This document shows positions 15,643 to 24,810 of a DNA stretch of 64,000 nt, piece by piece. Within the stretch, counting starts at the first letter, position 1, and each line of letters starts with the position of its first letter. Under the pieces are notes generated by a model. That model was not told the origin of the DNA. It did no database searches and was given only the letters and a program-made list of their open reading frames with translations. The position numbers and the translations under genes were made by a program. The DNA comes from Lysinibacillus alkalisoli. GTDB taxonomy: Bacteria > Bacillota > Bacilli > Bacillales_A > Planococcaceae. The stretch covers positions 1-64,000 of the forward strand of contig NZ_BMJT01000005.1 in assembly GCF_014643595.1 (NCBI RefSeq), in the 5' to 3' direction.

Positions 15643-17142
15643 ATGAAAATTATTCAAGTAGACCGTAGTTATCCAGAGGATTATATACGGGTATTTAATC
15701 ATTTGGCTAATCTTTTTTTTGAAGATAGCAAGATCAAAGTAAAAGTTGAACAACCAGATATGCAAGTGACATTTACGTATCAAGTAGAAGCACAAACAAT
15801 CATAACGAGTGCGCGATTAGTAGTGGCAGGGCAACAATATACTAGTCATTATCAAAAAACCTACGAGAATATGCATGACGATGTGCAAAATATTCGGATA
15901 AAACGAGCATTGTCTCATGTGTTTTTAACTGTATTAGAGGCGCACACAGGTATGATACAAGAGTGGGGGATCTTAACAGGGATTCGACCAACAAAGTTAT
16001 ATCATAAAATGCGTAAAGCAGGGCAAACAAAACAACAAATTGCACAAACATTACACGAAGATTTTCGTATTTCGCATGAAAAAATACGGTTGATGGAGCA
16101 AATTGTTGAGCGCCAACTTGTAACGATTCCCGATTTAGATACGCTTAATAATGAAATTAGCATTTACATAGGCATTCCATTTTGCCCAACAAAATGTGCG
16201 TACTGTACTTTCCCAGCTTATGCGATTGGGCATCATCGTAAAAAGGGTCGTGTAACAAGTTTTCTTGAAGGCTTACATTGCGAGCTACAAGCATTAGGAG
16301 AGTGGCTGACAGCGCATGATAAAAAGATCACATCAATTTATTGGGGAGGAGGTACACCAACTGCTATTGAAGCACATGAGATGGATGCGTTATATGCGAC
16401 GTTACATCGCTATTTTCCCAATATGGCGGAGGTACGAGAAATAACCGTAGAGGCTGGAAGACCAGATACAATCACAAAAGAAAAGCTAGCCGTCTTACGA
16501 AAATGGCATATAGACCGTATTAGTGTGAATCCACAATCCTATACAAATGAAACATTACAAGCTATTGGAAGGCATCACACTGTGCAAGAGACAATCGACA
16601 AGTTTTGGTTAGCGCGTAATGAAGGTATGCGTAATATTAATATGGATTTAATTATTGGGTTGCCTAATGAAGGACTACCGCAGTTTGAGCACTCCTTAGC
16701 CGAGACAAAGAAAATGCAGCCAGAGTCATTGACTGTACATACGTTATCTTTTAAACGTGCTTCAGAGATGACACACAACAAAGAGAAATATCAAGTTGCT
16801 GACCGACAAACCGTAATTCAAATGATGAAAATGGCAGAAAAATTTGCGAAAGAAGAACAATATACACCGTATTATTTATATCGCCAGAAAAATATTTTAG
16901 GCAACTTAGAAAATGTTGGCTATAGTAAAAAAGGCGAGGAAAGTATTTATAATATTGTTATTATGGAAGAAGCTCAAACGATTCTAGGCATTGGGTGCGG
17001 AGCATCATCTAAGTTTATTAATAGCGAGGGGCGTATTACACAATTTCATAACCCTAAAGACCCCGCAGCTTATATGATGTCATTTGAAGAAGCGATAGAG
17101 AAAAAAATCGCATTACTAGAACAATTAGAGGGGGAGCAGTGA
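15643..17142 (+). CDS. hemZ: HemZ, coproporphyrinogen III dehydrogenase-like radical SAM protein
   Basis: A HemN-type radical SAM protein of 499 residues (B. subtilis HemZ is similar in length). The cluster motif is C181-P-T-K-C185-A-Y-C188, followed by IYWGGGTPTA, a canonical glycine-rich AdoMet site. The N-terminal 170 residues are the extra domain seen in HemZ but not HemN. Oxygen-independent heme synthesis has been proposed, but HemZ activity is not firmly established. Its stop overlaps the next start (TGATG), so it is coupled to a secreted metallo-hydrolase. Confidence 0.9.
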   Translation: MKIIQVDRSYPEDYIRVFNHLANLFFEDSKIKVKVEQPDMQVTFTYQVEAQTIITSARLVVAGQQYTSHYQKTYENMHDDVQNIRIKRALSHVFLTVLEAHTGMIQEWGILTGIRPTKLYHKMRKAGQTKQQIAQTLHEDFRISHEKIRLMEQIVERQLVTIPDLDTLNNEISIYIGIPFCPTKCAYCTFPAYAIGHHRKKGRVTSFLEGLHCELQALGEWLTAHDKKITSIYWGGGTPTAIEAHEMDALYATLHRYFPNMAEVREITVEAGRPDTITKEKLAVLRKWHIDRISVNPQSYTNETLQAIGRHHTVQETIDKFWLARNEGMRNINMDLIIGLPNEGLPQFEHSLAETKKMQPESLTVHTLSFKRASEMTHNKEKYQVADRQTVIQMMKMAEKFAKEEQYTPYYLYRQKNILGNLENVGYSKKGEESIYNIVIMEEAQTILGIGCGASSKFINSEGRITQFHNPKDPAAYMMSFEEAIEKKIALLEQLEGEQ

Positions 17143-18311
17143 TGAAACGATTATTATTCAGCACTGTCATGATGGTTGTGTTGTTGTTAAGTGGTTGTCA
17201 AATCGCACAACCTAAAAGCGCAGAGGGTGTTTTGAGTGGCGCCTTGTTTAATGTTCAATTTTTAGATGTAGGTCAAGGCGATAGTATCTTTTTACAATCA
17301 CCAGAGGGCAAAACAATGTTAGTAGATGCAGGTACTAAAGGAGCAGGACGTAATATCGCGAACTATTTACAAGGTTTAGGTATTAAAAAAATTGATTATG
17401 TTGTAGCCACCCACCCTGATGCTGACCATATTGGTGGTTTAGTACCAATCTTAGAGCAATTTGAAGTGGGGACATTTGTAGATTCAGGTAAACCACATAC
17501 CTCTCAGACGTTTATTGACATGTTGACACTAATTGATAATAAAAGCATTACGTATTATGTGCCAGCAACCGGCGACGAATGGTCCTTAGGCGATGCTAAA
17601 GTGGAAGTGTTACACGCTAACGAGAACGCTAAAGATAATAATGATGCTTCAATTGTTTTACGTGTACTGTATGATGAAGTATCCTTTTTATTGACAGGCG
17701 ATGCGGGTATAAGTTTAGAAAAAGAAATGATGAAAAGTGACGTTAAGTCAACAGTTTTGAAAGCTGGGCATCACGGGTCAAATACAAGTAGCTCACCACA
17801 GTTTATCCAAGCGGTGCAACCAGAGATTGCAATATTAAGTTATGGTGAAGGCAATAAATACGGGCATCCACATGATGAAGTTATGGATGTATTAGCGCAA
17901 CAAAACGTAAAGGTTTATGCTACAGCAACTCAAGGGAATATTATTGTAGAAACAGATGGTAAGCATTATAAAGTAGGGGCCGTACCATTAGAAATGATTG
18001 CACCTCAATCAGCAACAGGTGTTATTTTACAAAGTAAAGATGTAGTGAAAGAAGAAGTAGTTATTGCGAACACAAGTAATGAAGCTGTGTCATTAGAAGA
18101 TTGGCAATTAGTTTCAGTTGAAGGCAATCAGATTTTCACCTTCCCTTCTGTTACTTTACAAGCGGGTGATACAATTACAGTAACAAGTGGCACAGATGCC
18201 ATGGAAGACAAGACGCACATTAAATGGACTAATCAGCAAATTTGGCTTAACTCGGGTGATGCAGCACAGTTGAAGGATGCTAAAGGAGTTGTGGTAAGTG
18301 AACTCGATTAA
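17142..18311 (+). CDS. Secreted metallo-beta-lactamase-fold lipoprotein with lamin-tail domain
   Basis: Lipoprotein signal with lipobox L-S-G-C19. The MBL domain (about 35-285) is of the ComEC C-terminal type: VGQGDS near 43-48, the metal motif H91-P-D-A-D95-H96, and GHHGSNTSS near 207. The last 100 residues form a beta-sandwich resembling a lamin-tail domain (SNEAVSLEDWQL). ComEC-like enzymes are probable nucleases or phosphodiesterases acting outside the cell; the substrate here is unknown. The ATG overlaps the hemZ stop, and the stop overlaps a DUF3006 gene. Confidence 0.88.
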   Translation: MKRLLFSTVMMVVLLLSGCQIAQPKSAEGVLSGALFNVQFLDVGQGDSIFLQSPEGKTMLVDAGTKGAGRNIANYLQGLGIKKIDYVVATHPDADHIGGLVPILEQFEVGTFVDSGKPHTSQTFIDMLTLIDNKSITYYVPATGDEWSLGDAKVEVLHANENAKDNNDASIVLRVLYDEVSFLLTGDAGISLEKEMMKSDVKSTVLKAGHHGSNTSSSPQFIQAVQPEIAILSYGEGNKYGHPHDEVMDVLAQQNVKVYATATQGNIIVETDGKHYKVGAVPLEMIAPQSATGVILQSKDVVKEEVVIANTSNEAVSLEDWQLVSVEGNQIFTFPSVTLQAGDTITVTSGTDAMEDKTHIKWTNQQIWLNSGDAAQLKDAKGVVVSELD

Positions 18312-18549
18312 ATATACTATTGATCGCATAGAAGACGGATATGCGATCCTTTTACAACGAGATGATGAAGAACAACAGTTAGCTTTACCTGCTACACAAA
18401 TTCCTTCTAGCTTAGCAGAAGGTGATATTGTGTCTATAACAACGGATGGCACTTTTTATTGTTTTGAAGCGCAACAAGATGAAACTCACCAAGCATTGCA
18501 AGATGCAATGAGTTTAATGGCGAAATTACGTAATAAGCATAAAAAATAA
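18298..18549 (+). CDS. DUF3006 protein
   Basis: 83 residues starting at GTG inside the end of the metallo-hydrolase gene (14-base overlap). The pattern K-Y-T-I-D-R-I-E-D-G-Y-A-I-L-L followed by a small beta-barrel and a charged tail is that of DUF3006. These proteins often sit next to ComEC-like MBL lipoproteins, suggesting a regulatory or structural partner. Molecular role unknown. Confidence 0.85.
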   Translation: MNSIKYTIDRIEDGYAILLQRDDEEQQLALPATQIPSSLAEGDIVSITTDGTFYCFEAQQDETHQALQDAMSLMAKLRNKHKK

Positions 18550-18606
18550 AAGTATAGTATGATACACTCATATTAGTAAATATACAAGGGTTAAGGAGAT
18601 AGTATA

Positions 18607-19395
18607 GTGGCCATATCAACGATTATTTTTGATTTAGATGACACCTTATTATGGGATAAAAAGAGTATTCAAACGGCATTTGATAAAACATGTGCTTTTG
18701 CAGCTGCAAGTGTTGCTGTAAATGCTAAGCAGCTAGAAGAAGCAACACGGAAAGCAGCTCGTACGTTATATGAAGGTTATGAAACGTATGATTATACAGT
18801 CTTAATTGGTATTAACCCATTTGAAGGCATGTGGGGGACATTTGATGACCCAACACCAGCTTTTCAAAAAATGAAACATATTGTACCCCAATACCGAAAA
18901 GATGCTTGGACGGCAGGGTTAAAGGCTTGTGGTATTGACGATGCTGAATTAGGTGCAACATTAGGAGAATATTTTGTAGAAGCACGTAAAGAATCGCCAT
19001 TTTTATATGAAGATACGTTTTCCGTTTTAACCCAGTTAAAAGAAAACTATCAATTGATTATGCTAACAAATGGTGCACCTAGCTTACAAAATTTAAAATT
19101 GCGCATCACGCCAGAATTAGTGCCATATTTCGATCATATTATAATTTCAGGTGATTTTGGTAAAGGAAAGCCAGATGCTTCGATATTTAAACATGTGTTG
19201 CAAACGGCTAATGTGACAGCTGATGAAGCATTAATGGTAGGTGACAATTTAAATACAGATATTTTGGGCTCATCACGTGTTAATATGCGTAATGTTTGGA
19301 TTAATCGCGAAGGGCAAACACCAGATAAAGTAAAGCCCACATATGAGGTACAGTTACTATCAGAGCTTGTACAATTACTGGATACACTTAACTAA
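18607..19395 (+). CDS. HAD-superfamily phosphatase (YsaA type)
   Basis: Cytosolic haloacid-dehalogenase-type hydrolase of 262 residues with the catalytic aspartates in FDLDDTLLW (D9 and D11), motif II LTNGAPS near 158, and motif IV GDNLNTDI near 212-219. A helical C1 cap lies between residues 18 and 120. It is similar in layout and size to B. subtilis YsaA; the substrate is unknown. GTG start after TAAGGAG. Confidence 0.85.
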   Translation: MAISTIIFDLDDTLLWDKKSIQTAFDKTCAFAAASVAVNAKQLEEATRKAARTLYEGYETYDYTVLIGINPFEGMWGTFDDPTPAFQKMKHIVPQYRKDAWTAGLKACGIDDAELGATLGEYFVEARKESPFLYEDTFSVLTQLKENYQLIMLTNGAPSLQNLKLRITPELVPYFDHIIISGDFGKGKPDASIFKHVLQTANVTADEALMVGDNLNTDILGSSRVNMRNVWINREGQTPDKVKPTYEVQLLSELVQLLDTLN

Positions 19396-19404
19396 ATAAA
19401 ATAC

Positions 19405-19445
19405 ATCGCACATGTCCTATGAAGAAGGATATGTGCGATTTTTTT
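19405..19445 (+). terminator. Terminator after the HAD gene
   Basis: ATCGCACATGTCC stem, 9-base loop, GGATATGTGCGAT, T-run. Confidence 0.88.
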
Positions 19446-19526
19446 ATTAGTATCACAAAAACATCGATTTCAATCACAAAAAGGTATTGTTATTATTTTA
19501 AGAATTATATACACTAATTTTGAAAA

Positions 19527-19541
19527 TGATAATTATTATCA
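19527..19541. promoter_or_regulatory. Fur box before the siderophore-binding lipoprotein
   Basis: TGATAATTATTATCA, a perfect 7-1-7 inverted repeat of the Fur core, ending 17 bases before the start codon. It predicts iron-repressed expression of the next two genes. Confidence 0.85.
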
Positions 19542-19558
19542 ATAAGGAGCGTTTAATT

Positions 19559-20497
19559 ATGTGGAGAAAAATGAGTGTTATCTTTTTATTGTTTGTGCTA
19601 ACGGCTTGTAGTTCGGCATCTAATAATACTAGTAAAACAGAGGAGAAAGTGACTTCAAATAAAGAGGTTATTACGGTAGAAAGCCAATTTGGCGAGGTTG
19701 AGATACCTAAAGCGCCTAAACGTATTATGGCAATATATTTAGAAGATTATTTACAGGCCCTAGATGTTACCCCTATTATGCAATGGTATCATCCAGCGTG
19801 GGGCATACAGGAACATTTACAATTAGATGTACCAAACTTTGATATTACAGGTAGCATAGAGCCGCTAGTTGAGGCACAACCGGATGTGATTATTGTTGAT
19901 GGTTGGGCGGATGAAAAAATTTATGAAAGCTTTACTAAAATCGCACCAACAGTACGTATTAAAGATGAGTATTTAGATGATCCTAAAATGGTGTTACAAC
20001 AAGTAGCTAACATTGTGGGGAAAGCAGACGAAGCTGAAAAAGTCATACAAGAATATGAGCAACGTGCAACTACATTAAAACAAGAGTTAATGCCATTTAA
20101 AGATGAGACAGTAGCTGTTATTCGAGTGAATGTAGGTGAGAATGACTTAGCCTTATTTGGTACTAAAAATCGTTATATTGGCACCATTTATGAGACGTTT
20201 GGCTTAACACCAGTAGCACTTGCTTCTTCTATGAAAGAATATCACCAAATCTTATCAGAAGAATATATCCCTCAATTGGAGGCAGATCACATTATTGTAT
20301 TCCCATCAAATGGAGATTGGGACACTAAAGAAAATCAAGAGGCGTTTAAGCTTTTAGAGGGGCCACTTTGGGCACATGTACCTGCTGTACAAAAAGGGCA
20401 AGTTTATCAAGCTAATCGTACGTACTGGCAATCAGGAGCCATTTTAGCGAATGGCATGAAAATGGACGATATTGAAAAATGGTTTTTAAAGAAGTGA
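19559..20497 (+). CDS. Iron-siderophore ABC transporter substrate-binding lipoprotein
   Basis: 312 residues with a lipobox (L-T-A-C18). It has the two-lobe class III binding-protein form joined by a long helix (about 150-175), like FeuA and YfiY. The start at 19559 is set by AAGGAG 9 bases upstream; a longer reading would run through the Fur box. There is no permease or ATPase next to it, so it must hand its ligand to transporter parts encoded elsewhere. It is followed after three bases by an AraC regulator containing a related binding domain. Confidence 0.88.
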   Translation: MWRKMSVIFLLFVLTACSSASNNTSKTEEKVTSNKEVITVESQFGEVEIPKAPKRIMAIYLEDYLQALDVTPIMQWYHPAWGIQEHLQLDVPNFDITGSIEPLVEAQPDVIIVDGWADEKIYESFTKIAPTVRIKDEYLDDPKMVLQQVANIVGKADEAEKVIQEYEQRATTLKQELMPFKDETVAVIRVNVGENDLALFGTKNRYIGTIYETFGLTPVALASSMKEYHQILSEEYIPQLEADHIIVFPSNGDWDTKENQEAFKLLEGPLWAHVPAVQKGQVYQANRTYWQSGAILANGMKMDDIEKWFLKK

Positions 20498-20500
20498 TGT

Positions 20501-21913
20501 ATGATGTATAAATTTCAATTTCATACAATTACACAACAAGGCAAGGCGTCTATGTGTGAGGCGATTATTATCGTATTGCAAGGCAAGGTGACGCTGAATA
20601 ATGATAGTGTATATGCAGGTGAGTACCGCTATTTTGCTTCAGTTGAAACCATATGTGCACAAGGACAGTATTATATTGTTTATTTTGAAACAAAAGCTGA
20701 CATTAGATTTACAGAAGACATGGCATTTCACATGTCTTTTTCTGCTTGTTTGCAACATGTGAAAGATATTGCTACTGCTTTCACTAAAAAGGATCATATT
20801 CATGAATGGCAAACCGTTTTGCTCTTTGAGCAATGGTTATTTACACTGTGGCAGATGAGGCGTATGGGAGGCGATTTTTCGTATATTGAACAAAAAATAA
20901 CAGGGCAAGATTTTGCTAACCTATCTGTGCAACAGCTAAGTATGGAGTTACATATGCATCGCAGTCAATTGACGAAACAGTTTAAACAGCATTATGGTAT
21001 GTCGCTACAACAATATCTTGTATATCAAAAAGTGAAGGCTGTGAAACAATATTTGCATAATAACGAGAAGTTAATGACAATTGCCCATCATGTAAACTGG
21101 CCAAATGAAGGTTATGTAGGACAACAGTTTAAAAAATATACAGGTGTGACCGTATCACAATATCGACAATTGCTCTTATCACCAACGTTTTTATTTGCAC
21201 CTTATCTTGAAGATTTTCTTGTTGCATTAGACATTGAGCCACAAGCACAATGCATCAATCCTATTTGGGGAAAACAAGAGTACTTAGGATTGACAGTACC
21301 TACCATTGATTTAACAAAAGATATGACAAGGCAAATAGAAAAGCTACAAATTCAGCATATGATTATGGATCATGGGGTTGAGCGCTGGTTTCATTCAAGT
21401 ATAGATTTACCAGCTTCTCAAATCTATCTATCAGCTAAGGCATATCAATGGCGTCAAAATTTATTGCAATTAGGCTTATTATTTAATCGTGAAGAACAAG
21501 CACTGCAAAGAATTAAAGACTATGCAGCAACAGTTAATCATGTTAAGGAACGAATGAGACTATGGCAGAAGGCTAAAGTAGCTTGTATTCGTGTGTCAGA
21601 AAGCGGCGTGTATCTACACACTACAGCGCATAGTTATGTTACTGAAGTGTTGCACACCTTCTTTAAACCAACAAAATTTATGACAGCGAACCAACCACGT
21701 ATTGCTTTATCAAGAGAAATGCAAATGCAAATGGATGCGGATTTTTTATTAATTACGTTTGAAAATGCGAAAAGCCAACAAAATCAAGCTTGGCAACATT
21801 TTGAGGCCGTGCAAAAAGGACAATATGCTATCGTGGATTTTTACACATGGATGAATTTTGGTGTCATAAGCAATCACAAAAAATTACACGATTTACAACG
21901 CATATTTTGTTAA
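20501..21913 (+). CDS. AraC-family regulator fused to a siderophore-binding-like domain (Btr type)
   Basis: 470 residues. An N-terminal cupin-like ligand region (about 1-100) precedes two AraC helix-turn-helix units at about 155-235, and a C-terminal domain (about 235-470) resembles a periplasmic binding protein but has no export signal. This is the layout of B. subtilis Btr (YbbB), which senses ferri-bacillibactin inside the cell and activates feuABC. Its C-domain opens APYLEDFLVALDIEP and continues with NPIWGKQEYLGL, paralleling the neighbouring lipoprotein (IYLEDYLQALDV, HPAWGIQEHLQL). It probably activates the upstream gene on binding the same ligand. Confidence 0.87.
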   Translation: MMYKFQFHTITQQGKASMCEAIIIVLQGKVTLNNDSVYAGEYRYFASVETICAQGQYYIVYFETKADIRFTEDMAFHMSFSACLQHVKDIATAFTKKDHIHEWQTVLLFEQWLFTLWQMRRMGGDFSYIEQKITGQDFANLSVQQLSMELHMHRSQLTKQFKQHYGMSLQQYLVYQKVKAVKQYLHNNEKLMTIAHHVNWPNEGYVGQQFKKYTGVTVSQYRQLLLSPTFLFAPYLEDFLVALDIEPQAQCINPIWGKQEYLGLTVPTIDLTKDMTRQIEKLQIQHMIMDHGVERWFHSSIDLPASQIYLSAKAYQWRQNLLQLGLLFNREEQALQRIKDYAATVNHVKERMRLWQKAKVACIRVSESGVYLHTTAHSYVTEVLHTFFKPTKFMTANQPRIALSREMQMQMDADFLLITFENAKSQQNQAWQHFEAVQKGQYAIVDFYTWMNFGVISNHKKLHDLQRIFC

Positions 21914-21966
21914 CGCATTACGTATTATGATATATAGACGACAACTAAGAAGATGAAGTAGCACTA

Positions 21967-22003
21967 AAAAACAGCAAACTGAAATTAGCAGTTTGCTGTT
22001 TTG
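21967..22003. terminator. Bidirectional terminator
   Basis: AAAACAGCAAACTG stem, 7-base loop, complement; lies between convergent genes. Confidence 0.87.
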
Positions 22004-22006
22004 CGT

Positions 22007-22972
22007 TTATTTTGTTAATCCTGCATGGATTTTTTCGATATTAGAGCGTAAAAACTTTGTATATGTCTCGCCATCTGTACCTGCTTTACCAAGTTCATCT
22101 GAATAGATTTCATCAGCGATTTCAACGCCTGTTTCTTTTGAAACGGTTTCCATAGGACGTTTATCAACATTAGACTCTACAAATAGCGCCTTCACCTTTT
22201 TCTCTTTAACAAATTCCACTAATGATTTAATTTGTTCAGGTGTACCATTTTCTTCTGTGTCAATTGCCCAAATATAACCTTCATCTAAGCCATAGTGGTC
22301 GTTCATATATTGGAATGCACGTTCACTTGTAACTAGAATACGGTCTTTCTCATCAATTTCAGCTATTTTTTCTTCATATAATGTGTCAATTTCTTTTAAC
22401 TCTGTTAAAAATGTATCTGCATTTTTTTCATATTCATCTTTATGATCAGGGTCAATCTCTACTAAAGCATCACGTACATTTTCAACCATTTGAATACCTA
22501 CAACTGGTGACAAGAAAGCATGAGGGTTCATTTCTTCATCCTTACCATCATCAGAAGATAAGAACATTGGCTCAACGCCTTTCATTACTTCAAAAATTTG
22601 CTCATCTTTTTTATTAACATTTTTCGCTAATTTGAAGAACCAGCCACTTTCGCCACCTTCAAGGTTTAAACCGTTATAGAACATAGCATCTGCATCTGTT
22701 GCTTTTTTAATATCTTCAGGAAGTGGGTCATATTCATGAGGGTCTTGCCCAATTGGCACCATACTGTGAACATCAACGCGGTCGCCACCAACTTCTAGTA
22801 AAATATCATTAATAATAGAAAATGTAGCAATGACGTGGATTTTGTCATCATCATCTTTTTTTACTGAATCATTATTACTTGTATCTTTTTTATCGTCGCC
22901 ACCGCTACAAGCAGCTAGTGCGAATACTGCGACCATTGCTAATAAACTTACTTTCAACCAATTACGTAACAT
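22007..22972 (-). CDS. mntA: Manganese/zinc ABC transporter binding lipoprotein (MntA/PsaA type)
   Basis: Lipobox L-A-A-C22, then an acidic linker. Four metal ligands are visible: H79 (QDPHEYD), H151 (NPHAFL), E217 (TSERAF) and D292 (IYSDEL). Their spacing of 72, 66 and 75 equals that of pneumococcal PsaA as I recall it, and the His-His-Glu-Asp set favours Mn2+ over the three-histidine Zn2+ site. There is no histidine-rich loop, also against a zinc-only binder. Last gene of the ATPase-permease-binding-protein operon on the minus strand. Confidence 0.9.
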   Translation of the reverse strand: MLRNWLKVSLLAMVAVFALAACSGGDDKKDTSNNDSVKKDDDDKIHVIATFSIINDILLEVGGDRVDVHSMVPIGQDPHEYDPLPEDIKKATDADAMFYNGLNLEGGESGWFFKLAKNVNKKDEQIFEVMKGVEPMFLSSDDGKDEEMNPHAFLSPVVGIQMVENVRDALVEIDPDHKDEYEKNADTFLTELKEIDTLYEEKIAEIDEKDRILVTSERAFQYMNDHYGLDEGYIWAIDTEENGTPEQIKSLVEFVKEKKVKALFVESNVDKRPMETVSKETGVEIADEIYSDELGKAGTDGETYTKFLRSNIEKIHAGLTK

Positions 22973-22996
22973 AATTTAAATCTCCCTTTTCTATTG

Positions 22997-23857
22997 CTAT
23001 TGTAAAGCTGTTTTATGTTTTCGCGTTTTTAAGGAGCGCCAAACAATCCCATTACGAGGAGAGAATAGGAAAGCGACGATAAAGAACGCAGTTGTTACTA
23101 AAACGATAGCAGCACCAGAAGGCCAGTTATACACAAAGCTGATGTACAAGCCAATTGTTGCTGATAATGCACCTAAAATTGCCGAAATCGTAATCATAAT
23201 AGATAGACGATTTGTTAATAAATAAGCTGTAGCTGCTGGTGTAATTAACATAGCCACTACTAAAATAATCCCTACAGTTTGTAAAGACGCTACAGTAACT
23301 AATGTGAGTAAAATCATTAGTAAGTAATGGATGATTTTATTAGGTAAGCCAAATGATGCGGCTAATGTAGGGTCAAATGTACTCACTAGTAATTCTTTGT
23401 AAAATAAAATAATGACTAAAAGAACAACAGCACCAACTCCTAATGTCATCCACATATCGGAGTCACGTACAGATAACACATTACCAAATAAAATACTCGT
23501 TAAATCAGTACTTGTATTCGCTTTGCCGATTAAAATAATCCCTACAGCAAAAAATGCTGAGAAAACAATCCCAATTGATGTATCGTTTTTTACACGGCTA
23601 TTTTGCGTAATAAAGCCAATACCAAATGCCGTTAACAAACCAAAGGTAACTGCTCCATAAAAGTAGTTAATCCCAACCATATAAGACAATGCCACACCTG
23701 GTAGAACAGCATGTGATATAGCATCTCCCATTAAGGACATACCACGCAAAATAATAAATGAGCCTAAAACCCCACAAATAATACCAACAATGATGGAGGT
23801 GAATAGTGCTTTTTGCAAAAACTCATAAGTTTGAATGTCATGGATAAACGCACTCAT
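22997..23857 (-). CDS. mntC: Manganese ABC transporter permease (MntC type)
   Basis: 286-residue ABC-3 family permease with about eight transmembrane helices. The family region LRGMSLMGDAISHAVLPGVALS is near 35-60. The start at 23857 has GGAGG about ten bases upstream and overlaps the ATPase stop (ATGA), so coupling is likely. There is only one permease gene, so the transporter would be a homodimer, unlike B. subtilis MntCD. The gene is 24 bases from the binding-protein gene. Confidence 0.9.
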   Translation of the reverse strand: MSAFIHDIQTYEFLQKALFTSIIVGIICGVLGSFIILRGMSLMGDAISHAVLPGVALSYMVGINYFYGAVTFGLLTAFGIGFITQNSRVKNDTSIGIVFSAFFAVGIILIGKANTSTDLTSILFGNVLSVRDSDMWMTLGVGAVVLLVIILFYKELLVSTFDPTLAASFGLPNKIIHYLLMILLTLVTVASLQTVGIILVVAMLITPAATAYLLTNRLSIMITISAILGALSATIGLYISFVYNWPSGAAIVLVTTAFFIVAFLFSPRNGIVWRSLKTRKHKTALQ

Positions 23858-24600
23858 GATGATGCCACCTCCATTGAATCCCAAAGCGCAAATTGTGTTT
23901 TAAAGGCTTTCTTCATCATATCAGGCACCATTACTTGGTTAACATCGCCTGCACCAACAATCTCACCATTTACAATGATTAAATCATTAAAGTAATCTTT
24001 GACTTTTGTTAAGTCATGATGGACAACTAATGCTGTTTTACCATTATCACGTAATTCTTTTAAGATACTAATAATAAGAGCTTCACTTGTGACATCAATC
24101 CCCACAAAAGGTTCATCTAAAAAGAAAATATCCGCTTGTTGAGCAAGCGCACGCGCTAAGAAAACACGCTGCTGTTGTCCGCCTGATAACTCACCAATTT
24201 GGCGTTTGGCGAATGTTTCCATGCCAACTTTCTCCAAGCATTGATAAGCCCATTCGCGATGTTTCTTTTTAGGGCGTTTAAATAGACCAAGGCTTGGATA
24301 CGTGCCAAGTAAAACCGTATCTAATACAGTAATAGGAAAATCCCAATCAATCGTAGCACGTTGAGGTACATAAGCAATATGCTTGCGTATTTCAGCAATG
24401 GACTTGCCACCAATACTTACTGTCCCTTTATCGCGAGGAATAAGTCCTAATACAGCTTTCATTAATGTAGATTTACCAGCGCCATTTGGTCCTACAATAC
24501 CAATAAGGCGTCCGGTTTCCATTGTGAAGCTTACATTTTTCAATACTTGTTTACCATAGTATGAAACATGTAAATCTTTGACTTCTATGGCATGCGCCAT
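23854..24600 (-). CDS. mntB: Manganese ABC transporter ATPase (MntB type)
   Basis: 248 residues with Walker A GPNGAGKST near 36-44, the Q-loop VPQRATID, signature LSGGQQQR near 139, Walker B IFFLDEPF near 160, and the switch histidine in VHHDL. It is the first gene of the operon, downstream of repeated AGGAAACTT elements that look like MntR operators. It drives uptake with the permease and binding protein that follow. Confidence 0.92.
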   Translation of the reverse strand: MAHAIEVKDLHVSYYGKQVLKNVSFTMETGRLIGIVGPNGAGKSTLMKAVLGLIPRDKGTVSIGGKSIAEIRKHIAYVPQRATIDWDFPITVLDTVLLGTYPSLGLFKRPKKKHREWAYQCLEKVGMETFAKRQIGELSGGQQQRVFLARALAQQADIFFLDEPFVGIDVTSEALIISILKELRDNGKTALVVHHDLTKVKDYFNDLIIVNGEIVGAGDVNQVMVPDMMKKAFKTQFALWDSMEVASS

Positions 24601-24626
24601 AACATCACCTTCTTCAATTAATATAA

Positions 24627-24713
24627 AAGTTTCGTGTAGGAAACTTAATGTTTAAAAAAACTCGTCTTTCCTAAAGGAAACTTTAACAGTAAAAAAATTT
24701 AAGTTTCCTTAAC
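24627..24713 (-). promoter_or_regulatory. Three MntR-like operator repeats upstream of the mnt operon
   Basis: AAGTTTC-GTGTA-GGAAACTT (24627-24646), the perfect palindrome TTTCCTAAAGGAAA (24667-24680), and a half site AAGTTTCCTTAAC (24701-24713). On the transcribed strand these give the AAGGAAACTT core I associate with B. subtilis MntR sites. They predict manganese repression, with possible cooperative binding. Confidence 0.65.
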
Positions 24714-24768
24714 GCAACATTTATAGATGATGATAACGGATATCACTCGAAATGTAAAGCATAATACC

Positions 24769-24803
24769 TAAAAAAGATTCCACAATAGTTGTGAAATCTT
24801 TGA
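24769..24803 (-). terminator. Terminator of the sigma factor operon
   Basis: On the minus strand AAAGATTTCACAA / CTA / TTGTGGAATCTTT followed by T-run. Confidence 0.82.
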
Positions 24804-24810
24804 TATGTTT

